From an uncultured Clostridia bacterium (GTDB lineage: Bacteria > Bacillota_A > Clostridia > Oscillospirales > Oscillospiraceae), in contig CAMZJG010000010.1 of the NCBI GenBank assembly GCA_947307505.1, positions 1 to 12,088 of the forward strand: 12,088 bases of DNA, in the 5' to 3' direction. The notes beneath the pieces are model-generated. The model ran no database searches. It was given only the letters and a program-made list of their open reading frames with translations, and had not been told where the DNA came from. Positions 6,005 to 12,088 of this stretch are shown here, piece by piece; position 1 is the first letter of the stretch, and every line of letters starts with the position of its first letter. Made by a program: the position numbers and the translations under genes.

Positions 6005-8060
6005 CTGACGAAAGCGGTGTTGCCGCTGCCCGGATCGGCTCTCTGACCTCTCCGGACTCCCCAAGCTGCGTCTCCCCTTCGGTGTGGAGGACGATGCCCT
6101 TTTTCGCCAGCCAGGCGTTGGTGCGCCGGGAGGTGACCAGGGGATGGGTGTAGAAATCCGCGGAGCGGCGATAGCCGGATTTGCTGTTCTGCTGTTCCTC
6201 TTCGCAGGTGATGGAGATCCTGGCGGAATACACCTGGGCATAGTAATCCTTGTCGGAGATCAGCCAGATCCGCCCCAGGGTCCCGTCTTCGATATCCGGC
6301 AGGATGCAGTCCCGGTAGAAGGCCTCCGCTTCCGCATCCGTCAGGCTGAGATCGTAGGAGATGAATACGCCCTCCAGATCCTGGGGACCCGTGTACTCGG
6401 TCCCGTAGTCCCAGCCGGATTCGGCGAAATTCCCCAGGATCTCTTCGATCCGCTCCCGGCGCTTATCCGGATCCGTGTAGGACGCCTCTCCATAGGTGCT
6501 CAGCAGATAATCCTCCGGATCGTTGAAGCCTGCGGCCCGGGCGCACTCCGGCACGGTCATGCGTGCGGATACGCTGGCATAGACGATGTTCTCCCGGGTG
6601 ACGGGGATATCCATCTGCTTCCGGGCGGCGGTGGCCTCGGCGCAGTTCAGCAGATCCTGGACAAGGCCCAGCTCGCCCGTTTCATTCAGATCATACCAGT
6701 AGGCAAGAGGATAGGACCGGTCCATGTGCAGGCCGTTTTTCAGCTCGTAGCTCAGATGGAGATCCATCCGCGCATGTTCAGGATCCTGATTCAGGGCCTT
6801 GTCCGCCAGGATCTCCCTGTGCAGCTCCAGGACCCGGGCGACGTTCTCCGGCTCCGTCAGGAGGGCGGATTCTCCGCTGCAGGAGAGGGAGACGCTTTTC
6901 ACCTGCTCCGCTTTGGGGATGTGCCGCTCATAGCCGAAGAGGTCGAAGCGCATGCCCAGCATCAGGACCAGGATCACGGCGCAGCAGATCCCGAAGCCCG
7001 CCCAGGACTTCTTCCCGAAGACCCGGAATGTCTTTTTCATAAGCATCTCCGCGGCGAACCAGCCGATGAAAGCCCCCAGAAGGAAGAAGACCAGCAGCGT
7101 GGAGAAGGAGGAAGCCGCGTTCTGGCTCCAGTAGAGGATGGCCTGCATCAGGCAGGCGAGGCACAGGCCGCAGCCCAGGGCCATGCACCAGCGGAACACG
7201 GGACGCAGGAAATCCACCGCCACCACGTCCCCGGCGGACTCCATCTTCCGGCGGCGGAACAGGAGCAGAGCGGCCATGATGCAGAGGATGCCCACCGCAG
7301 CGTAGATCAGCAGCAGATCCCAGCCGCGGAAAACCACCTGTCGGATCACGTATTCCCCCTGAGGGGTCTGTCCGTAGATGCTGTCCACGTCCAGCCGGGC
7401 GATCATCCCCACGGCGGGGGAGAGGTAGCAGGCCAGGTCGCTCACCATACCATCCCTGTACATACCGTAGACGAAATAGCCCAGCACCAGGTGCAGGAGG
7501 AAGTCCACCGCCACCGCCACGAAGTTCAGGATCCCGTATACCACGGGGAGGATCAGGATATTCCCCGTGAGCTGGGCGCAGAGGGTGGCGAAGCCGTAGA
7601 AGAACAGGAGCATCAGCACCGAGATGCAGAAGAATTCCCCCAGGACCGCGGGGCTGAAGCCCCCGGCGAGGCACACGGGCAGGGTGAGGAGGGAGACGAT
7701 CAGGTTCCCCGCCGCCAGGGGCAGGAAGCCTGCCAGCAGGGCGGAGAAGAACTGTCCCTCCCGCCGGACGGGGAGACAGGCCATGCCGCTGGCGCTGCGG
7801 CCGGCATACAGGAAGCTCCATACCGCCATGGCGGAGAAGACGGCGAAGATCGCCCCCATGATCTCCCCGCCGAACCGGGCCAGGTTCAGCACCCATTCCC
7901 GGAACTCCATGGCCGAGATGCCGGGATACCGCAGGCCCCGCAGCAGGGGCAGGGGCATGACCAGGATCCAGATGAGCAGATATCCGGCCCAGAGCGGCCA
8001 GAAGCGCTTCATGCCGCTGCGCAGCAGGGCGCCGTTAAAGCAGGATGTCTTTGACCGCAT
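5979..8060 (-). CDS. ABC transporter permease with large C-terminal domain
   Basis: The 693-residue membrane protein has about nine hydrophobic segments in the N-terminal half (about 20-40, 65-86, 104-132, 141-163, 168-199, 248-268, 292-312, 320-341, 353-371). A soluble C-terminal half of about 320 residues follows, rich in acidic residues and probably on the outer face. ABC-2-type permeases are usually membrane domain only; the tail resembles what I recall as the DUF6449-type extension in Firmicutes, an unverified match. The start at 8060 has GGGAGG about eight bases upstream and overlaps the ATPase stop by 26 bases; Met17 (8012) has no ribosome binding site. It would pair with the upstream ATPase, probably as a homodimer, to move an unknown substrate or sense envelope stress, as suggested for ytr-type operons. 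Confidence 0.8.
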   Translation of the reverse strand: MRSKTSCFNGALLRSGMKRFWPLWAGYLLIWILVMPLPLLRGLRYPGISAMEFREWVLNLARFGGEIMGAIFAVFSAMAVWSFLYAGRSASGMACLPVRREGQFFSALLAGFLPLAAGNLIVSLLTLPVCLAGGFSPAVLGEFFCISVLMLLFFYGFATLCAQLTGNILILPVVYGILNFVAVAVDFLLHLVLGYFVYGMYRDGMVSDLACYLSPAVGMIARLDVDSIYGQTPQGEYVIRQVVFRGWDLLLIYAAVGILCIMAALLLFRRRKMESAGDVVAVDFLRPVFRWCMALGCGLCLACLMQAILYWSQNAASSFSTLLVFFLLGAFIGWFAAEMLMKKTFRVFGKKSWAGFGICCAVILVLMLGMRFDLFGYERHIPKAEQVKSVSLSCSGESALLTEPENVARVLELHREILADKALNQDPEHARMDLHLSYELKNGLHMDRSYPLAYWYDLNETGELGLVQDLLNCAEATAARKQMDIPVTRENIVYASVSARMTVPECARAAGFNDPEDYLLSTYGEASYTDPDKRRERIEEILGNFAESGWDYGTEYTGPQDLEGVFISYDLSLTDAEAEAFYRDCILPDIEDGTLGRIWLISDKDYYAQVYSARISITCEEEQQNSKSGYRRSADFYTHPLVTSRRTNAWLAKKGIVLHTEGETQLGESGEVREPIRAAATPLSSVETNQPSW

Positions 8061-8928
8061 AGTCGTTCCCTCCCAGTTCGTAGATGAAGATCTCCTCCAG
8101 GTTCAGGGGCAGGGCGTCCATGTACAGGGGCTCCAGCTCCTGGAGCCTCGCCAGGATCTCCCGGGTATCCCCCCGAAGGATCAGGGTATGGAGTCTCCCG
8201 CTGACGGATTCGTGCACCAGGTTCAGACTCGCAGGCAGGGGTTTTTCCTCCTTCAGGGCCAGCTGCACCTTGGTGATGTTTTCCTGCAGCTCGCTGAGGC
8301 TGCGTTCCAGCAGGAGCTTTCCGTGATCCAGGATGCCCACGTGGTCGCACACGTCCTCCAGCTCCCGGAGGTTGTGGCTGGAGACCAGCACTGTAATGCC
8401 CCGCTCCGCCGCGTCCGCCATGAGCAGGCTCCAGATCTGGCGGCGCATCACCGGGTCCAGACCGTCCACCGGCTCGTCCAGTACCAGGATCTCCGGGCGC
8501 ATGCACAGGCTGAGCCAGAAGGCCGCCTGCTTCTGCATGCCCTTGGACATGCGGCGGATGGGCATGTGCTCATCCAGGGGGAAGACCTCTTTCAGCTTTT
8601 CGTACCGGTTCAGGTCGAAGGCAGGGTAAACGCCCTTGTAGAAATCCCGCATGTCCCGGATCCCCGCGGAGCTGAAGTAGAAGATCTCGTCCGGGATATA
8701 GGCCATTTTTGCTTTGATCTCCGGATTTTCGTAAATGGGCTCTCCGTCCGCCAGGATCTCCCCGGAATCCGGCCGGTAGATGCCCATGATGTGGCGGATG
8801 ATGGTGCTCTTGCCGCTGCCGTTGGGGCCGACCAGCCCGTATACCGCCCCGGTGGGGACGGTCATGCTCAGCCCGTCCAGGGCTTTGAAGTCCCCGAAGG
8901 TCTTGGTGACGTTTTTCACTTCGATCAT
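8035..8928 (-). CDS. ABC transporter ATP-binding protein, YtrB-like
   Basis: The 297-residue ATPase shows Walker A GPNGSGKST (34-42), Walker B ILVLDEP (147-153), a D-loop GLD (156-158) and the H-loop His185 in SSHNL. The signature is MSKGMQKQ (127-134) instead of LSGGQ, and the Q-loop position reads YIPDE (77-81). Both variants are common in the YtrB-type exporter subgroup and are compatible with activity. About 100 residues at the C-terminus follow the nucleotide-binding domain. AGGAGGAGAGAAC precedes the ATG. The ATG overlaps the GntR stop by four bases (ATGA), and the gene's 3' end overlaps the permease start by 26 bases, so the three proteins are translationally coupled. It energises the permease encoded next. 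Confidence 0.93.
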   Translation of the reverse strand: MIEVKNVTKTFGDFKALDGLSMTVPTGAVYGLVGPNGSGKSTIIRHIMGIYRPDSGEILADGEPIYENPEIKAKMAYIPDEIFYFSSAGIRDMRDFYKGVYPAFDLNRYEKLKEVFPLDEHMPIRRMSKGMQKQAAFWLSLCMRPEILVLDEPVDGLDPVMRRQIWSLLMADAAERGITVLVSSHNLRELEDVCDHVGILDHGKLLLERSLSELQENITKVQLALKEEKPLPASLNLVHESVSGRLHTLILRGDTREILARLQELEPLYMDALPLNLEEIFIYELGGNDYAVKDILL

Positions 8929-9290
8929 GTTCTCTCTCCTCCTTCGCGCACACAGGCCAGGAGTTCTTCTTCTCCCGTCCCCAGGCTCCGCAGTTCCGCG
9001 GCGGTCTCCCGCAGCCGGGTCATCAGCTCGTCCTTCCGCTGGGAAGCGGCCTCCTGCTTCAGGGCCGCGAAGTTCCCCTTGCCGGGGACGGAGTCGATGT
9101 ATCCCCCCTGTTCCAGCTCCCGGTAGGCCCGCTGGATGGTGTTGGGGTTGATGGCCAGCTCCTGGGCCAGCTCCCGTACGCTGGGGAGCTTTTCCCCCGG
9201 AGGAAGGACCCCGGTGAGGATCAGCTTCTGCAGCTCATCCCGGATCTGCTCGTATATGGGTCTGGGATCCCGGTAATTGATGGAGATCAA
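8925..9290 (-). CDS. GntR-family regulator, YtrA subfamily
   Basis: The 121-residue protein begins ISINYRDPRPIYEQI after its start codon, then a winged helix-turn-helix (about residues 10-75, including SVRELAQELAINPNTIQRAY). A short helical tail of about 45 residues follows, with no effector-binding domain. This length and layout define the YtrA subfamily, whose members repress their own ABC operon. The start is taken as TTG at 9290: YtrA proteins normally start with this very segment, and GAGG lies eight bases upstream. The longer reading from an ATG at 9491 would span the promoter and operator and is rejected; GTG at 9299 is a weaker alternative. First gene of the ABC operon. A rare start codon keeps repressor levels low. 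Confidence 0.88.
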   Translation of the reverse strand: MISINYRDPRPIYEQIRDELQKLILTGVLPPGEKLPSVRELAQELAINPNTIQRAYRELEQGGYIDSVPGKGNFAALKQEAASQRKDELMTRLRETAAELRSLGTGEEELLACVREGGERT

Positions 9291-9298
9291 GTCCCTCA

Positions 9299-9302
9299 CC
9301 TC
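9299..9302 (-). promoter_or_regulatory. ribosome binding site for the GntR TTG start
   Basis: GAGG on the minus strand is eight bases upstream of the TTG at 9290. No better site precedes the in-frame GTG at 9299, which itself overlaps this motif. Confidence 0.5.
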
Positions 9303-9336
9303 GCTTATGGCGGACGGATCCTCAGGGAACCCGCCC

Positions 9337-9363
9337 AACTGTATTACATGTATTAGTACAGTT
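9337..9363. promoter_or_regulatory. operator-like inverted repeat of the GntR/ABC operon
   Basis: AACTGTA (9337-9343) and TACAGTT (9357-9363) are perfect 7-bp arms with a 13-base AT-rich centre that adds two more symmetric pairs. The repeat starts right after the -10 box and covers the expected transcription start. This is the classic place for a repressor, and the neighbouring YtrA-type protein is the natural candidate. Confidence 0.65.
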
Positions 9364-9392
9364 AAAATACACCGGCGGAAACGGCTTGTCAA
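9364..9392 (-). promoter_or_regulatory. sigma-A-type promoter of the GntR/ABC operon
   Basis: On the minus strand a perfect TTGACA (9387-9392), 17 bases, then TATTTT (9364-9369; four of six). Transcription would start near 9357, inside the operator, and give a leader of about 67 bases. Confidence 0.65.
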
Positions 9393-9449
9393 GAGGGTTT
9401 TCGAATTTCTTTCCCCCTTGTGGAAAAGGCAGAAAAAACGCCGGAGTAC

Positions 9450-9478
9450 TTGACACCCGCCTCCGGAAGTTGTTGAAT
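9450..9478 (+). promoter_or_regulatory. sigma-A-type promoter of the activase gene
   Basis: Perfect TTGACA (9450-9455), a 17-base spacer, and TTGAAT (9473-9478; four of six to the -10 consensus). The start point would fall near 9485, inside the palindrome that follows. Confidence 0.6.
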
Positions 9479-9479
9479 A

Positions 9480-9496
9480 CAGATGTGTCACATCTG
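9480..9496. promoter_or_regulatory. perfect 17-bp palindrome, likely operator
   Basis: CAGATGTG (9480-9487), T, CACATCTG (9489-9496) is a perfect interrupted palindrome starting two bases after the activase -10 box. It covers the predicted transcription start. The arms differ from the GntR operator (AACTGTA), so a different repressor is expected; none encoded in the window is an obvious candidate. Confidence 0.6.
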
Positions 9497-9527
9497 ATAT
9501 ACCGGATTACTTATAAAGGACAGAGAG

Positions 9528-12088
9528 ATGGAGAAAGACCTGCGCACCTACCGGGCCGGCATCGACGTGGGCTCCACCACGGTGAAGCTGGCCGTCCTGA
9601 ACGAGGAAGGAGCGGCGATATTCGGGGAATACCGCCGTCATCATGCCCAGACCCAGGAGACCTTGGGGGAGCTGCTCGCCCTGGCGGCGGAGCGGCTGGG
9701 TCCCTGCGCCCTGCGGCTGTGCATCACCGGCTCCGGCTCCATGGGGCTGAGCAAAGCCCTGGGGATCCCCTTCGTCCAGGAGGTGGTGGCGGTGGCGGAT
9801 GCGCTCCGCTCCTCCTGGCCCCAGACGGACGTGGCCATCGAACTGGGGGGCGAGGACGCCAAGATCATCTACTTCCGGGGCGGATTGGATGAGCGGATGA
9901 ACGGCGTCTGCGCCGGCGGCACCGGCTCCTTCATCGATCAGATGGCCTCCCTGCTGCAGATGGACGCGGCGGGACTGAACGAGGCCGCGAAGGAGTATAA
10001 AGAGATCTATACCATCGCCGCCCGCTGCGGCGTGTTTGCCAAAACGGATATCCAGCCCCTGATCAACGACGGGGCTTCCCGGGCGGATCTGGCCGCCTCC
10101 ATTTTCCAGTCCGTGGTGAACCAGACCATTTCCGGCCTGGCCTGCGGCAAGCCCATCCGGGGCTGCGTGGCTTTCCTGGGGGGACCGCTGCATTTCCTCA
10201 CAGAGCTGAAGGCCGCCTTCATCCGCACCCTGAAGCTGACGCCGGAGAACATCGTGGACCCGCCGGATTCCCACCTCTTCGCCGCCATGGGAGCGGCCAT
10301 GCAGGAGGGGGGCGCGGTTTTCGATCCCCTGGCGCTCCGGGAAAAGCTGGCCCGGGGCGTGGAGACGGAGCAGGCCACCAAGCGGCTGGAGCCCCTCTTT
10401 GCCGATCAGGGGGAGTATGACGCCTTTGCCGCCCGGCATGCCCGGGCCAAGGTCCGCAGACGGGAACTGAAGGACTATGCGGGTCCCTGCTATCTGGGGA
10501 TCGACGCGGGCTCCACCACCACCAAGCTGGCTCTCATCTCCCGGGAGGGAGAGCTGCTGTACTCCACCTATGCCGGGAACAAAGGCAATCCCATCGAGAC
10601 CGCACGGGCCGCTTTGGGGGAGATCTCCGCCGCCATGCCGGAGGGGGCGTATATCGCCCGCTCCTGTTCCACGGGCTACGGGGAAGCCCTGCTGAAGGCC
10701 GCTTTCCGCCTGGACGAGGGGGAAGTGGAGACCGTGGCCCACAGCACCGCCGCCGCCTTCTTCGATCCGGAGGTGGACTGCGTGCTGGATATCGGCGGGC
10801 AGGATATGAAGTGCATCCGTCTGAAGGACGGCGTGGTGGATACGGTGATGCTCAACGAGGCCTGTTCCTCCGGCTGCGGCTCTTTTATTGAAAACTTCGC
10901 CTCCTCCCTGGGCTATACGGCGGAGGCTTTTGCCAGGGAAGCCCTGTTTGCCGCCTCTCCCATCGATCTGGGCACCCGCTGCACCGTGTTCATGAACTCC
11001 AACGTGAAGCAGGCCCAGAAGGAAGGGGCGCCGGTTTCAGATATTTCCGCCGGCCTGGCTTACAGCGTCATCAAAAATGCCCTGTACAAGGTCATCAAGC
11101 TGGCGGATGCCAGCGACCTGGGAAAGCATATCGTGGTCCAGGGCGGCACCTTCTTCAACCAGGCCGTGCTCCGGGCCTTTGAGCGCATCGCCGGAACGGA
11201 GGCGGTGTGCCCGGATATCGCCGGGATCATGGGCGCCTTCGGGGCAGCCCTCATCGCCCGGTCCCGGGACAAGGGGGAAAAATCCGGCATGCTCACCCTG
11301 CCGGAGATCCGGGATCTGAAATACACCGCACGGGCCGCCCGGTGCGGCGGCTGCGAGAACAACTGCATGCTCACCGTCAACACCTTCGAGGGGGTGGGGC
11401 GGTACATCAGCGGCAACCGCTGCGAAAAGAAGATCGCCTCCCATACCGGCGTCCGCAAGGGAGAGGATCTGGCAGCCTGGAAGCTCAAACGCATCTTCGA
11501 TTATGAGCCTCTTCCGGAGAAGGAGGCTCCTCGGGGCGTCCTGGGGCTGCCCCGGGTGCTGAACATGTATGAGAATTACCCCTACTGGGCGGTGTTCTTT
11601 CGGGAGCTGGGCTTCCGCACCGTCCTCTCCCCTCTGTCCAGCCGGAGCATCTTCGAGCTGGGCATGGAGTCCATCCCCAGCGAATCCGAATGCTACCCGG
11701 CCAAGCTGGCTCACGGCCACGTGCAGTGGCTCTGCGACCAGGGGATCCGCACCATCTTCCACCCCTGCGTGTTCTATGAGTATCAGGAGACGCCGGACGC
11801 CCAGAACCATTTCAACTGCCCCATGGTGGTCTCCTACCCGGAGAACCTGAAGAACAACGTGGAGGCGGTGTCTTCCGGGGAAGTGGAGTATATCCGCCCC
11901 TTCCTGGCCTTCACGGATGAGAAGACCGCGGCGGACCGGCTGGTGCAGGTCTGCCGGGAGCACTGGGGTATCCCCGCCCGGGAGGTCCGGGCCGCCGCCG
12001 CCAAAGCCTGGGCGGAGCAGCGGAAGGTGAAGGCGGAGCTCCGGGCGAAGGGCGCGGAGGTCCTGGCGAAGATGGAAGCGGAGGGCAG
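9528..12088 (+). CDS. 2-hydroxyacyl-CoA dehydratase activase-related protein (5' part)
   Basis: 853 codons are present and the frame is open at the window end; family members of this layout run to about 1,400 residues. Two tandem BcrA/BadF/HgdC-type ASKHA ATPase domains are seen. Domain 1 has GIDVGSTTVK (11-20), GGEDAK (107-112), Cys128 in GVCAGGTGSF and Cys167 in ARCGVF. Domain 2 starts near 322 with GIDAGSTTTK, then GGQDMK (423-428), Cys446 and Cys485. Both Cys pairs are 39 apart, as are Cys127 and Cys166 of HgdC, the ligands of its bridging [4Fe-4S] cluster. A Cys-rich link (C606, C609, C613, C632) leads into a DUF2229-like region with Cys722, Cys747 and Cys764. Such proteins use ATP to push an electron into a dehydratase cluster. 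AAAGGA lies seven bases before the ATG. No partner dehydratase gene is within the window. Confidence 0.9.
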   Translation, partial: MEKDLRTYRAGIDVGSTTVKLAVLNEEGAAIFGEYRRHHAQTQETLGELLALAAERLGPCALRLCITGSGSMGLSKALGIPFVQEVVAVADALRSSWPQTDVAIELGGEDAKIIYFRGGLDERMNGVCAGGTGSFIDQMASLLQMDAAGLNEAAKEYKEIYTIAARCGVFAKTDIQPLINDGASRADLAASIFQSVVNQTISGLACGKPIRGCVAFLGGPLHFLTELKAAFIRTLKLTPENIVDPPDSHLFAAMGAAMQEGGAVFDPLALREKLARGVETEQATKRLEPLFADQGEYDAFAARHARAKVRRRELKDYAGPCYLGIDAGSTTTKLALISREGELLYSTYAGNKGNPIETARAALGEISAAMPEGAYIARSCSTGYGEALLKAAFRLDEGEVETVAHSTAAAFFDPEVDCVLDIGGQDMKCIRLKDGVVDTVMLNEACSSGCGSFIENFASSLGYTAEAFAREALFAASPIDLGTRCTVFMNSNVKQAQKEGAPVSDISAGLAYSVIKNALYKVIKLADASDLGKHIVVQGGTFFNQAVLRAFERIAGTEAVCPDIAGIMGAFGAALIARSRDKGEKSGMLTLPEIRDLKYTARAARCGGCENNCMLTVNTFEGVGRYISGNRCEKKIASHTGVRKGEDLAAWKLKRIFDYEPLPEKEAPRGVLGLPRVLNMYENYPYWAVFFRELGFRTVLSPLSSRSIFELGMESIPSESECYPAKLAHGHVQWLCDQGIRTIFHPCVFYEYQETPDAQNHFNCPMVVSYPENLKNNVEAVSSGEVEYIRPFLAFTDEKTAADRLVQVCREHWGIPAREVRAAAAKAWAEQRKVKAELRAKGAEVLAKMEAEG

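Noticed and set aside
6084..9126. Long plus-strand frames (656 and 500 codons) opposite the ABC operon
   Set aside because: They overlap each other and the well-supported permease, ATPase and GntR genes, and have low-complexity composition typical of antisense shadows.
9291..9491. Upstream ATG at 9491 as GntR start
   Set aside because: It would encode 67 residues across the promoter and operator and into the divergent activase palindrome, with no similarity to the family.
9507..10742. 411-codon minus-strand frame opposite the activase
   Set aside because: It is a shadow of the ATPase domains; no ribosome binding site or recognisable domain.
11037..11963. 308-codon minus-strand frame opposite the activase 3' part
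   Set aside because: Same reason: the plus strand holds the conserved second ATPase domain and DUF2229-like region.
9528..12088. Activase as the missing activating enzyme of the GRE
   Set aside because: GRE-activating enzymes are radical-SAM proteins with CxxxCxxC. This protein is an ASKHA ATPase of the dehydratase-activating type, so the chemistry does not match.

Overview
The window reads as chromosomal DNA of a GC-rich, Gram-positive anaerobe, most likely a gut-type member of Clostridia. This is inference. It rests on strong AGGAGG-type ribosome binding sites, sigma-A-like promoters, a glycyl radical enzyme, a 2-hydroxyacyl-CoA dehydratase activase, and a YtrA-type GntR/ABC operon. Most genes lie on the minus strand. 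No rRNA, tRNA, CRISPR array, phage gene or transposase was seen.

Layout. Bases 1-33 may hold the tail of a plus-strand gene, followed by a dense run of RNA hairpins up to base 258. Bases 264-3932 (minus) are a tightly coupled three-gene operon: glycyl radical enzyme (GRE), then class I SAM methyltransferase, then small P-loop kinase-like ATPase. The junctions overlap by 1 and 8 bases. The operon reads from a promoter at 3970-3998 and ends at a strong hairpin at 231-258. A back-to-back promoter at 4015-4043 drives a plus-strand six-helix membrane protein (4077-4709). A 145-bp MITE-like palindromic element with perfect 17-bp terminal inverted repeats (4726-4870) separates it from a convergent alpha/beta hydrolase (4888-5925, minus).

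Bases 5979-9290 (minus) form a GntR/YtrA regulator, ABC ATPase and ABC permease operon. Its start codons overlap the preceding stops, and an operator-like inverted repeat sits just downstream of its promoter. The permease carries an unusually large C-terminal soluble domain of about 320 residues. Divergently, a very large activase of the BcrA/HgdC type with two ASKHA ATPase domains and a DUF2229-like region starts at 9528. It runs off the window's right edge after 853 codons. A perfect 17-bp palindrome lies between its promoter and its start.

Functional picture. The ABC operon looks like a self-repressed, signal-induced export or envelope-stress module. The activase would be the ATP-driven electron donor for a [4Fe-4S] radical dehydratase. 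The GRE would catalyse a separate glycyl/thiyl radical reaction of unknown substrate. No radical-SAM activating enzyme is present here, so it must be supplied from elsewhere. The most intriguing points are the GRE's GCVD motif (Asp where most known GRE eliminases and decarboxylases have Glu), its coupling to a methyltransferase and a kinase-like protein, and the palindromic elements.
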